A DNA stretch of 55,224 nucleotides from Hydrogenispora sp. (lineage in GTDB: Bacteria; Bacillota; UBA4882; UBA10575). A program made the translations under genes and the position numbers. The DNA lies in the NCBI GenBank assembly GCA_012837705.1, contig DUQQ01000096.1, forward strand, positions 1 through 55,224, in the 5' to 3' direction. Shown in pieces: positions 45,887-53,415 of the stretch (positions are counted from its first letter, which is position 1; the number at the start of each line of letters is the position of its first letter). The notes under the pieces were generated by a model, which did no database searches, had not been told where the DNA came from, and saw only the letters and a list, made by a program, of their open reading frames with translations.

Positions 45887-46834
45887 ATGGTTCTACCCTT
45901 AAAGATCGCGCCCATGCTTGCGATTAGCGCCCCGCCCTTTGACTCCCCCGACTACTACTTTGAGCTTAAGTGGGACGGCATCCGTTGTCTCGCGTTTTTG
46001 ACCGCCACCACCCGCTTGCAAAGCCGGAGTGGACGGGTGATCTCCTTTCAATATCCGGAACTGGCCCATCTGCACCAGCAGATCAAGGCTCCCGATGTGG
46101 TGCTGGATGGTGAGATCATTGCCCTCGCCGACGGCAAGCCCAGTTTTTTTCGGTTACAAAGCCGCATGCATACCACCTCCGCTGCTGGCATCCAAGAAGC
46201 GAGGCGGACCACTCCCGTCCTCTACGTGGCCTTCGATCTCCTCTACCTCAAGGGGGAATCGGTGATGAACCGACCCCTGGCCACCCGGCAAGAACTGCTC
46301 CACACGATTGTTGATCCCGACCCCCATTTAATGGTCAGTACCCCCATCCCCCAGGCGGGGACGGCCCTCTTCAAGCGCGTCGCCGCTTTAGGACTGGAGG
46401 GTGTAGTCGGAAAAGACATGAATAGCCCCTACCTCCCCGGGAAAAGAAGTCCCTACTGGAAAAAAGCACGGGTGGTCAAGAACAACGACTTTGTGATCTG
46501 CGGGTACACCACCAACCCGCAAGGACGAACCGATCTCGCCGCCATCCTGGTCGGACTCTACGCCGGGGCAGAACTCCAATCCTACGGGCTGGTTGGCACC
46601 GGCTTCAGTCAAAGTGAGATCAATCATCTCCTCACCCGTTTCGCCGGTTTGCAGCGGCCAGACCCACCACTGACCAACCCACCACCGCTGACCAATGTCC
46701 GCTGGCTTGAACCCCGTTTGGTCTGCGCAGTCGAATATTTCGCGGTCACACCCGACCAGCATCTCCGCCATCCCTGCTACAAAGGACTCCGGGAACGTTC
46801 ACCCACCACCTGTCGCGTCGAAAACCTAAGCTAA
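45887..46834 (+). CDS. ATP-dependent DNA ligase, Ku partner (LigD ligase-domain type)
   Basis: A 315-residue ligase. Adenylation motif ELKWDGIR (Lys28), then LDGEIIAL, FDLLYLKG (motif III), GLEGVVGKDMNSPY (motif IV) and SPYWKKAR (motif V), ending in a C-terminal OB-fold. This is the ligase module of LigD without the polymerase and phosphoesterase modules, so these must come from elsewhere or be absent. It begins one base after the ku stop. It seals the broken ends held by Ku. Confidence 0.94.
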   Translation: MVLPLKIAPMLAISAPPFDSPDYYFELKWDGIRCLAFLTATTRLQSRSGRVISFQYPELAHLHQQIKAPDVVLDGEIIALADGKPSFFRLQSRMHTTSAAGIQEARRTTPVLYVAFDLLYLKGESVMNRPLATRQELLHTIVDPDPHLMVSTPIPQAGTALFKRVAALGLEGVVGKDMNSPYLPGKRSPYWKKARVVKNNDFVICGYTTNPQGRTDLAAILVGLYAGAELQSYGLVGTGFSQSEINHLLTRFAGLQRPDPPLTNPPPLTNVRWLEPRLVCAVEYFAVTPDQHLRHPCYKGLRERSPTTCRVENLS

Positions 46835-46872
46835 CGGGCGCCCGTAAACCCATTTTTTAACCATAAAAAACG

Positions 46873-46901
46873 TTGACAAAGACAAAAGAGAATGTTATTC
46901 T
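46873..46901 (+). promoter_or_regulatory. Sigma-A promoter of the iscS-iscU-mnmA operon
   Basis: Perfect -35 TTGACA (46873-46878), 17-base spacer, -10 TATTCT (46896-46901). Confidence 0.75.
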
Positions 46902-46913
46902 GTTTTTAGTATT

Positions 46914-46930
46914 CCTAGTGAATAACTAGG
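46914..46930 (+). promoter_or_regulatory. Inverted repeat operator upstream of iscS (Rrf2/IscR-like candidate)
   Basis: CCTAGT (46914-46919) and ACTAGG (46925-46930) form a perfect 6-bp inverted repeat with a 5-base spacer, just after the -10. CTAGT/ACTAG half-sites resemble reported Rrf2/IscR sites; no regulator gene is in the window. Confidence 0.5.
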
Positions 46931-47014
46931 GATTAAAAATTCTTACGTTAGCGCTTATATATACGAATACAATCATCGGATTTTCCTCGATACGACGGAA
47001 AGGAGCTAGCAAAA

Positions 47015-48187
47015 ATGATCTACCTGGACCACGCGGCCACGACCCCGGTGAAACCGGAAGTGCTCGAAGCGATGCTCCCGTACTTCACCGAGCACTACGG
47101 GAACCCGTCAAGCGTATATAAAATCGCCCAACGCAACAAAAAAGCGATTGATGACGCGCGGGCCGTCGTCGCCGGACACCTCGGGGCCCAACCCAATGAG
47201 ATCTTTTTCACCTCGGGCGGCACCGAAGCCGACAACTGGGCGATTAAAGGGATTGCCGCAGCGTTAAAAGAAAAAGGCAACCACGTGATCACCACCAACA
47301 TCGAACACCATGCCGTGCTTCATCCTTGCCAGTACCTGGAGAAACAGGGCTATGAAGTCACCTATCTGGAAGTGAATGCCGATGGCTTGGTCTCCGCTGA
47401 ACAGGTGGAAGCGGCGATCCGCCCCGAGACCATCCTGATCACGATTATGTATGCCAACAACGAAATTGGGACGATCATGCCCATCGCGGAGATCGGGGCG
47501 GTCGCCAAAAAACACGGAATTACCTTCCACACCGACGCGGTACAAGCCGTCGGCCAGCTCCCCATCGATGTTCGTGCCCAAAATATTGACCTTTTGTCTT
47601 TATCCGGGCATAAGTTCTACGGACCGAAAGGCACAGGAGCCCTTTATATCCGGCGCGGCCTGAAGCTCCCGCCCCTTCTCCATGGCGGCGGCCAGGAGCG
47701 GAGTCGGCGGGCCGGGACCGAAAATGTCCCCGGCATCGTCGGGCTAGCGACCGCACTCGACTTGGCCTATCAAGACCTGGAAGCGAAAAACGCCAAGCTC
47801 AAGGCCCTTCGTGACTACCTGATCGACGGGATTGAAGCGCGGATTCCCTATTGCCGTTTAAATGGCCACCGGGAAGCGCGGCTCCCGAATAATGTGAATG
47901 TCTCCTTTGAGTTTATTGAGGGTGAATCCCTGCTCTTGCTGCTTGATATGGAAGGCATCGCCGCCTCCAGCGGCTCGGCCTGTACCTCCGGCTCCCTCGA
48001 TCCTTCCCATGTCCTGCTCGCGCTCGGGCTTCCCTACGAGCAGGCCCACGGGTCGATCCGGTTCACCCTTGGTGAGAATAACACCCGGGAGGAGATGGAT
48101 GTGGTCCTCGCGAAATTACCACCTTTCGTCGAAAAGCTCCGGTCCATGTCCCCCCTCTATGAAGATTTTGTACGCCAGAATTCATAA
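47015..48187 (+). CDS. iscS: Cysteine desulfurase IscS/NifS
   Basis: A 390-residue PLP enzyme that removes sulfur from cysteine and passes persulfide to acceptors. MIYLDHAATTPVKPEVL opens it; the PLP lysine is Lys200 (SGHKFYGPKG) and the catalytic Cys is Cys323 (SSGSACTSGS). His/Asp PLP contacts are in EHHAVLHP and HTDAVQAVG. Downstream iscU (scaffold) and mnmA (tRNA thiolase) receive its sulfur. The start has AAAGGAG upstream. It is the first gene of a three-gene operon. Confidence 0.97.
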   Translation: MIYLDHAATTPVKPEVLEAMLPYFTEHYGNPSSVYKIAQRNKKAIDDARAVVAGHLGAQPNEIFFTSGGTEADNWAIKGIAAALKEKGNHVITTNIEHHAVLHPCQYLEKQGYEVTYLEVNADGLVSAEQVEAAIRPETILITIMYANNEIGTIMPIAEIGAVAKKHGITFHTDAVQAVGQLPIDVRAQNIDLLSLSGHKFYGPKGTGALYIRRGLKLPPLLHGGGQERSRRAGTENVPGIVGLATALDLAYQDLEAKNAKLKALRDYLIDGIEARIPYCRLNGHREARLPNNVNVSFEFIEGESLLLLLDMEGIAASSGSACTSGSLDPSHVLLALGLPYEQAHGSIRFTLGENNTREEMDVVLAKLPPFVEKLRSMSPLYEDFVRQNS

Positions 48188-48213
48188 ATAATTTGTAGTA
48201 TTGAGGTGAGAAA

Positions 48214-48654
48214 ATGTACAGTCAAAAAGTGATGGAGTGTTTCATGAACCCCCAAAACGTCGGGGAGATCGAGAACGCGGACGGAGTTGGGACCGTTGGT
48301 AACCCGAAGTGCGGCGATATAATGAAAATTTATCTGCAAATTGAAGATAATATTATTCGTGATGCTAAATTTAAAACCTTCGGCTGCGGGGCGGCCATCG
48401 CCACCAGCGCGATGTTGACCCAGATGATTAAGGGTAAAAGCATCGAAGAAGCGATGAAAGTCACCAACAAAGCAGTCGCGGATGCCCTGGACGGGCTCCC
48501 CCCGGTTAAGATGCACTGTTCCTGTTTGGCGGAGGAAGCGCTCAAAGCCGCCCTATGGAATTATGCGGAAAGGAATGGGATCACCATCGAAGGTCTGACC
48601 CCACCAGCCAACCATCACGAAGAAGATCATGCCGCGGCGGCCGAAGAAAACTGA
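48214..48654 (+). CDS. iscU: Iron-sulfur cluster scaffold IscU/NifU
   Basis: A 146-residue scaffold with conserved Cys33 (GNPKCGD, with Asp35), Cys58 (FGCGAA) and Cys102 (HCSC), which hold the nascent [2Fe-2S] cluster delivered by IscS. The MYSQKVMECFMNPQNVGE opening is typical of the NifU-like/IscU group. The C-terminal tail is His/Glu/Ala-rich (NHHEEDHAAAAEEN), unlike most family members. It lies 26 bases after iscS. Confidence 0.96.
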   Translation: MYSQKVMECFMNPQNVGEIENADGVGTVGNPKCGDIMKIYLQIEDNIIRDAKFKTFGCGAAIATSAMLTQMIKGKSIEEAMKVTNKAVADALDGLPPVKMHCSCLAEEALKAALWNYAERNGITIEGLTPPANHHEEDHAAAAEEN

Positions 48655-48669
48655 CTAGGGAGTACAGAA

Positions 48670-49752
48670 TTGACCAAGCGTAAAGTTGTCGTCGGAATGT
48701 CGGGCGGTGTCGATAGTTCGGTCGCCGCCCACCTCTTACATGAGGCTGGTTACGAAGTGATCGGTATCACCATGCAGATCTGGCCGGAGGATGCCCCCCG
48801 GGAAGAGAGTGGCGGCTGTTGCGGCCTGACCGCGGTCGATGACGCCCGCCGGGTCTGTCAACAGTTGGGAATCCCCCACTACACCTTGAATTTCCGGGAT
48901 GAATTTAACAAGTACGTCATCGACTATTTTATCGACGAATACCAGCGGGGGCGGACCCCCAACCCGTGCATTGCCTGCAACCGTTTTGTGAAGTGGGAAT
49001 CCCTCCTGACCAAGGCCTTACAGCTGGGAGCGGATTATATCGCCACCGGGCACTACGCACGGATTCTTTTTGACCAGGAAACCGGGCGTTATCTTTTAAA
49101 GAAAGCGGCAACCAGTAAAAAAGACCAGACCTACGCCCTTTATAATCTGACCCAAGAACAGTTGGCGCGCACACTGATGCCCCTGGGCGACTACACCAAA
49201 GAAGAAGTGCGCCGGATCGCAGCCGCGATCGGCTTGAACGTGGCGAACAAGCCGGACAGCCAGGAGATCTGTTTCATCCCTGATCACGATTACGGCCGCT
49301 TCATCGAGGAGCACGCCTCCTCCACCAGCGGACCGGGTAATTTCGTTGACCGCCAGGGGCGGATCCTCGGGCAGCACAAAGGGATCATCCACTACACCGT
49401 CGGCCAACGGAAAGGATTAGGCTTGGCGGTGGGCAAACCGGTTTACGTCCTGGAGATCCGACCGGAAAGCAATGAAGTGGTCGTCGGGACCGATGAAGAG
49501 GTTTACCAGCAAACCGTCTACGCCGACCAGTTAAACTTCATCCCCTTCGACCGGCTCGCGACACAGCAAGCGGTGACCGCGAAAATCCGCTATAACCACG
49601 ACCCCGCGCCGGCCACGGTGACGATGGTCGATGACAACACCCTCCGCTGTGATTTTACCGAACCCCAAAGGGCGATCACCCCCGGCCAAGCCTTAGTCCT
49701 CTACGATGGCGATCTCGTCGTCGGCGGCGGCAGTATCATCAAAGGCGCATAA
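48670..49752 (+). CDS. mnmA: tRNA-specific 2-thiouridylase MnmA
   Basis: A 360-residue enzyme that places sulfur at position 2 of U34 in tRNA-Lys, -Glu and -Gln. The PP-loop is SGGVDSS (11-17). The catalytic cysteines are Cys103 (CNRFVKW) and Cys201 (QEICFIPD), used for persulfide transfer. Sulfur comes from the adjacent iscS. The start is TTG 48670 with AGGGAG upstream, 15 bases after iscU. Confidence 0.97.
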   Translation: MTKRKVVVGMSGGVDSSVAAHLLHEAGYEVIGITMQIWPEDAPREESGGCCGLTAVDDARRVCQQLGIPHYTLNFRDEFNKYVIDYFIDEYQRGRTPNPCIACNRFVKWESLLTKALQLGADYIATGHYARILFDQETGRYLLKKAATSKKDQTYALYNLTQEQLARTLMPLGDYTKEEVRRIAAAIGLNVANKPDSQEICFIPDHDYGRFIEEHASSTSGPGNFVDRQGRILGQHKGIIHYTVGQRKGLGLAVGKPVYVLEIRPESNEVVVGTDEEVYQQTVYADQLNFIPFDRLATQQAVTAKIRYNHDPAPATVTMVDDNTLRCDFTEPQRAITPGQALVLYDGDLVVGGGSIIKGA

Positions 49753-49790
49753 AAAATGCCCCTGTTCCGAAATGGACAGGGGCATTTTTT
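49751..49790. terminator. Terminator of the iscS-iscU-mnmA operon (bidirectional)
   Basis: A 15-bp inverted repeat (49751-49765 with 49776-49790) carries A residues on the left and T residues on the right. The opposing lytic transglycosylase gene ends 58 bases further on. Confidence 0.9.
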
Positions 49791-49847
49791 TATGCTTTTT
49801 TCCCGTTTACCAACGGGGATGGAAGTCTTTACTTCGCCTTTGGACGT

Positions 49848-50402
49848 TTAGTTTGCTAATCCGACTAAATTTTGATAATACCCGGTGACCCGCTTCACAT
49901 ACAGACGGGTCTCCCGCGGCCACTCCTTGGAGCGGGCGATGCGGGTTGGTCCGGCGTTGTAGGCGGCCAAGGCGGTCTGGATCGTTCCAAACCGTTCCAA
50001 CTGCTGCCGCAGGTACTCCGTCCCCCGGAAGACATTAGCTCTGATGTCCCGCCAATCTAAATCGTAACAATTAACCGGCATCAGTTGGGTCAATCCCCGG
50101 GCCCCTTTGTGGGAGACCGCTGTTTTCCGGAAACTACTCTCGGCAGCGATCAAAGAGAGGATTAAGTAGTAATCAATGTGGTACTGCGCACTGGCATCCA
50201 AAACCGCCATTGTAATCTCCTCCAGGTCCTCTTGGGAGATCTCCGGATGATGAGTGCGAATAAATTTCTCGATCTTTACTAACGGGTCATGCGCTAACCC
50301 CGCCTCGTGCTCTCCAGTGATAAAATCCTTTACTGCCGGCGAAGTAAAGAAGAACAAAAATAAGGTCAGTACTGTAATCTTTAACATTCGTCGGATAACC
50401 AT
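49848..50402 (-). CDS. Lytic transglycosylase (SLT domain)
   Basis: A 184-residue exported peptidoglycan-cleaving enzyme. After a signal/anchor (residues 6-21) the SLT domain (about 70-180) shows the catalytic Glu88 (LIAAESSF), GARGLTQLMP, and AALAAYNAGPTRIA. It cuts the N-acetylmuramic/N-acetylglucosamine bond to form 1,6-anhydro ends. An AAGGAGG site precedes ATG 50402. It is monocistronic, downstream of the class A PBP gene on the same strand with a 129-base gap. Confidence 0.93.
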   Translation of the reverse strand: MVIRRMLKITVLTLFLFFFTSPAVKDFITGEHEAGLAHDPLVKIEKFIRTHHPEISQEDLEEITMAVLDASAQYHIDYYLILSLIAAESSFRKTAVSHKGARGLTQLMPVNCYDLDWRDIRANVFRGTEYLRQQLERFGTIQTALAAYNAGPTRIARSKEWPRETRLYVKRVTGYYQNLVGLAN

Positions 50403-50531
50403 AATTACCTCCTTAGAAGACTCTTGTCACCATATGTATGATCATGTCACTAAATGTATGATTTAACTTATTTTATGATTACTTTGATTTTCCGTCAATC
50501 CCTAAGTCCTTACTATTTCCTTAAATTCCCG

Positions 50532-52394
50532 CTAAAAATACTTAACACTATTCCGGACCAGGGCCCGGCGGATGAAACTCCCCCAATACTCGCCCGCGGT
50601 ACCGCCGCCAATGTTCCGGCCTTCAATCCGCAGCGGACGGCGGTCATCGTTGCCCAACCAGATGGTGGCCAGGAGTTCCGGCGTGTAACCGATAAACCAG
50701 GCATCGGTGTTTTCATTACTCGTTCCGGTTTTACCGGCGGCAGGCCGCCCCGGATCGGCGCTTTGCCCCGTCCCGTAGGTGATCACCCCTTGCATCATCT
50801 CCGTCACTGCCTGCGCCGTTTCGGGCCGGATCACCTGTTCCTGGCGGATACTCCCCCGCCTCAACACCCGGCCCTGGGCGTCTTCCACCCGCAGAACCCC
50901 CAACGGCTGGGAACGCACGCCTTGGTTGGCCAGGGCCGTAAAGGAAGTGCATAATTCCAACGGGGTAACCCCTTCGGTCAAGCCGCCTAACGCCAAGGGG
51001 GCCAAAGCCTGGTCGTTTCGGGAACCGCTGTCAACCAAAGGCAGCCCTAAACGCTGGATAAAAGCAAAAACCGTCTTCACACCCAGTTCATCGACTAAAC
51101 GGACCGCCACCGTATTAAGGGACCAGGCCAAAGCATCGCGGAGCGGAACCACTCCCCGGTATTCGTTATCCGCATTCTGTGGCGTCCACGGTTTGCCGTT
51201 CACAATATAAGTCACCGGTTCATCGATGACCGGGGTGTCCGGGGTAAACCCATTCTCCACCGCCGCGGCAAAGATCAATGGCTTGATCGCCGAACCAATC
51301 TGCCGTCGTACCCGGACCGCCCGGTTATACTTGGAAAACCGGTAATTCCGTCCGCCGACCATCGCTAGGATCTGCCCGTTCTTCGGGTCTAAAGCAACCA
51401 AAGCCGCCTCCGGACCCCCCTGGTCATCCTTGGGTAAAGCAGCGATCGTCTCTTCCGCAATCCGTTGGATATAAGCATCCAAGGTGGTGTAGATCCGCAA
51501 GCCCCCCGCCCGAATATACTGGGTGGACCAGCCATACTGCTGCGCTAACCAGTCCGCCACATAATCGGCGAAATAGCCGCCCCGGGTCAGATGACTGGGG
51601 TCCTCCTCCACCTCCAGCGGTAAAGCGGTCAGTTGTTCATACTCCCGCCGGGTAAGCAAACCCTGCCCCCATAACACTTCCAGGATCAGATTGCGGCGCT
51701 TTTGCGTCCGGTCCGGATGGCGGTAGGGCGAGTAGAGTTCCGGCCCCCGGATCAATCCAACCAACATCGCCTGTTCAGCAGCGGACAGATCCCAAACATG
51801 CTTCGCAAAATAGAAACGGGCGGCCCCTTCCACCCCATAGACGCCATGGCCAAAGTAGATCCCGTTTAAGTACGACTCCAGGATCTCATCCTTCGTGTAA
51901 TTCTGCTCGATCTTCACCGCGTAACCGATCTCCACCAGTTTACGGGGGATTGTCTTTGCACTGGTGAGCAACAGATTCTTCACCAACTGCTGGGTTATGG
52001 TGCTTCCCCCCTGGGCCCGTTCTTGCTGGCGCAAATTATAATAGACGGCCCGGAGTAACCCCTGAAAATCGACCCCCCGGTGTTCATAAAAGCGCCGGTC
52101 TTCCACCGCTACCACCGCCCGGCGCAGAAACAACGGGATTTTCTCCAGAGGCGTCCACACCACCCGCGACGGGCTCAGCGTCAATAGCTCCTCCCCATTC
52201 CGGTCCAACAGAACCGAAGCCTGTAGATTCGGGCGGAGCAGCTGACGCAGATCAACATCACTGATGAATGGGTTATATAAAACCAGGAGGGTACCGGATA
52301 AACCGACAATCAAAAGCAAAACGACCATCCAGCGCAGGAGTTTAAAGGGCTTAGAACGCTGACGTTTATCGACGCGCCGCTCGTTGCGTGTCAA
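50532..52394 (-). CDS. Class A penicillin-binding protein (bifunctional PBP1A-like)
   Basis: A 620-residue membrane-anchored enzyme (anchor residues 18-41). The glycosyltransferase domain (about 70-245) has catalytic Glu98 in AVEDRRFYEH, GGSTITQQLVKN and KDEILESYLN. The transpeptidase has active Ser368 with Lys371 (GSAIKP), the SLN motif, and GKTGTS. It polymerises and cross-links peptidoglycan. It starts at TTG 52394 behind GGGGAGG. The start of this gene is about 50 bases after a hairpin that may attenuate its transcription. Confidence 0.96.
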   Translation of the reverse strand: MTRNERRVDKRQRSKPFKLLRWMVVLLLIVGLSGTLLVLYNPFISDVDLRQLLRPNLQASVLLDRNGEELLTLSPSRVVWTPLEKIPLFLRRAVVAVEDRRFYEHRGVDFQGLLRAVYYNLRQQERAQGGSTITQQLVKNLLLTSAKTIPRKLVEIGYAVKIEQNYTKDEILESYLNGIYFGHGVYGVEGAARFYFAKHVWDLSAAEQAMLVGLIRGPELYSPYRHPDRTQKRRNLILEVLWGQGLLTRREYEQLTALPLEVEEDPSHLTRGGYFADYVADWLAQQYGWSTQYIRAGGLRIYTTLDAYIQRIAEETIAALPKDDQGGPEAALVALDPKNGQILAMVGGRNYRFSKYNRAVRVRRQIGSAIKPLIFAAAVENGFTPDTPVIDEPVTYIVNGKPWTPQNADNEYRGVVPLRDALAWSLNTVAVRLVDELGVKTVFAFIQRLGLPLVDSGSRNDQALAPLALGGLTEGVTPLELCTSFTALANQGVRSQPLGVLRVEDAQGRVLRRGSIRQEQVIRPETAQAVTEMMQGVITYGTGQSADPGRPAAGKTGTSNENTDAWFIGYTPELLATIWLGNDDRRPLRIEGRNIGGGTAGEYWGSFIRRALVRNSVKYF

Positions 52395-52444
52395 AGCTTT
52401 ACCTCCCCGTGTTTAACTCAATCGCTTGTAGTATGTCCGTTCGC

Positions 52445-52471
52445 AAAAGAAAACGACCCATGATGAGTCGT
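52445..52471 (-). terminator. Terminator or attenuator before the PBP gene
   Basis: Minus strand: a nine-pair stem with one wobble (52463-52471 with 52453-52461) then TTTTCTTTT. It lies between a promoter at 52547-52573 and the PBP start, so it may be an attenuator or the end of a short RNA. Confidence 0.6.
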
Positions 52472-52546
52472 GTTTTCGCGGGAAAAATATTTTATTGGTA
52501 AAATATAATAAGATGAAAACGGATTAGTTGGTTTTAGGATAATAGA

Positions 52547-52573
52547 ATTATAGGTAATTAAGTAACCGGTCAA
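52547..52573 (-). promoter_or_regulatory. Putative promoter for the PBP transcript
   Basis: Minus strand -35 TTGACC (52568-52573) and perfect -10 TATAAT (52547-52552), spacer 15 bases (short). Confidence 0.5.
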
Positions 52574-52591
52574 AGCGCTGGACGGTACAGC

Positions 52592-52633
52592 CGAAAAAAG
52601 AAAGTGGAGATTATTAGAATAATCTCCACTTTC
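52592..52633 (-). terminator. Terminator of the zinc-ribbon gene, built from its last codons
   Basis: Perfect 16-bp stem (52600-52615 with 52618-52633) then TTTTTT on the minus strand. The stop codon of the gene (52614-52616) lies in the stem tip. Confidence 0.92.
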
Positions 52634-52742
52634 GGGCTTTAATCTTGCGGGGTTTTTCGTAACCGTAAACGGCTTTGCTGCACCGCGGGCAGAACAGCTC
52701 CCATCCTTTAATCTCAACTTGACAATCTGGACAATGTTTCAT
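52614..52742 (-). CDS. Zinc-ribbon small protein, 42 residues
   Basis: A short gene with a strong AGAAGGAGG site 8 bases before ATG 52742. The peptide has CPDC and CPRC knuckles 15 residues apart, forming a rubredoxin-like zinc ribbon, then a basic tail (YEKPRKIKARKW). Such small zinc-ribbon proteins are common in Firmicutes and have no established function; nucleic acid or ribosome binding is a possibility. Its last codons form half of the terminator. It is separate from the PBP transcript start downstream. Confidence 0.8.
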   Translation of the reverse strand: MKHCPDCQVEIKGWELFCPRCSKAVYGYEKPRKIKARKWRLF

Positions 52743-52938
52743 TTTCTTTGCCTCCTTCTTTTTTCTTCGTCTTTATCTTACCATCTTTAGGTAACATATT
52801 ACGATCAGCGCGATTACGAAATGAACAAATTGAAATTAAGGGCAAGTTACAACCTTTCCCTGTATATTTCCCCCGCTAAACGGTGATTCTGATTAATGTT
52901 GATGCGCAATTCTACACCAGAAACGAGCGGGGACCACA

Positions 52939-53298
52939 ATGAATTGGCAAATTTACCTCAATGCTTTCTGGGTCGGTGGTCTGATCTGTCTCCTGACCCA
53001 ATTAATCTGGGATTACAGCAAACTGAATATGGGGCATATTCTGTCGGCGTTAACCGTAATCGGCGGCGTCTTGGGCGGCCTCGGCCTTTACGACCGTTTG
53101 ATTGAGTTCGCCGGGGGTGGGGCCACCATGCCAATCCTCAGTTTTGGCAACGCCTTAGTCAAAGGAGCCATTGCCGAAGCGGAGAAAAACGGCGTCATTG
53201 GGGTCTTGACCGGCATGTTCGAATTGACCAGTACCGGGATTACCGCCGCCATTATCTTCGGCTTCCTCGTTGCGCTGGTCTTCAAACCGAAAGGCTAA
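52939..53298 (+). CDS. spoVAE: Stage V sporulation protein AE
   Basis: A 119-residue membrane protein with three to four helices. It has the SpoVAE signature: FWVGGLICLLTQLIWDYSKL, ALTVIGGVLGGLGLYDRLIEFAGGGATMPI, SFGNALVKGAIAEAEKNG and a closing FGFLVALVFKPKG. With SpoVAC and SpoVAD it moves dipicolinic acid into spores and out during germination. Here neither spoVAC nor spoVAD is next to it, which is unusual. GAGCGGGG precedes ATG 52939. No clear sigma-G or sigma-F promoter hexamers were found. Confidence 0.93.
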   Translation: MNWQIYLNAFWVGGLICLLTQLIWDYSKLNMGHILSALTVIGGVLGGLGLYDRLIEFAGGGATMPILSFGNALVKGAIAEAEKNGVIGVLTGMFELTSTGITAAIIFGFLVALVFKPKG

Positions 53299-53367
53299 CC
53301 CGGTTTTAAAGTGTCGTTGGTAATTCCCCCCTTTCTTTAAAGCAAAGAAAGAGGTATAATTAAATTG

Positions 53368-53392
53368 AACCCCCAAATTGCATGGGGGTTTT
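53368..53392 (+). terminator. Weak terminator / switch hairpin before the DUF2156 gene
   Basis: AACCCCCA/TGGGGGTT hairpin (53368-53375 with 53383-53390) then TTTT. The C run (53370-53374) can alternatively pair with the GGGGGG of the next ribosome site (53403-53408). Confidence 0.65.
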
Positions 53393-53415
53393 AGTACAAT
53401 CAGGGGGGTTTTATC

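Noticed and set aside
50403-50531. Direct repeats of ATGTATGAT between the lytic transglycosylase and PBP genes
   Set aside because: Only two short copies in AT-rich DNA; no further array or element structure.
52418-52717. A 99-codon minus-strand frame overlapping the zinc-ribbon gene
   Set aside because: It overlaps the well-supported zinc-ribbon frame and its terminator, and has no ribosome site.
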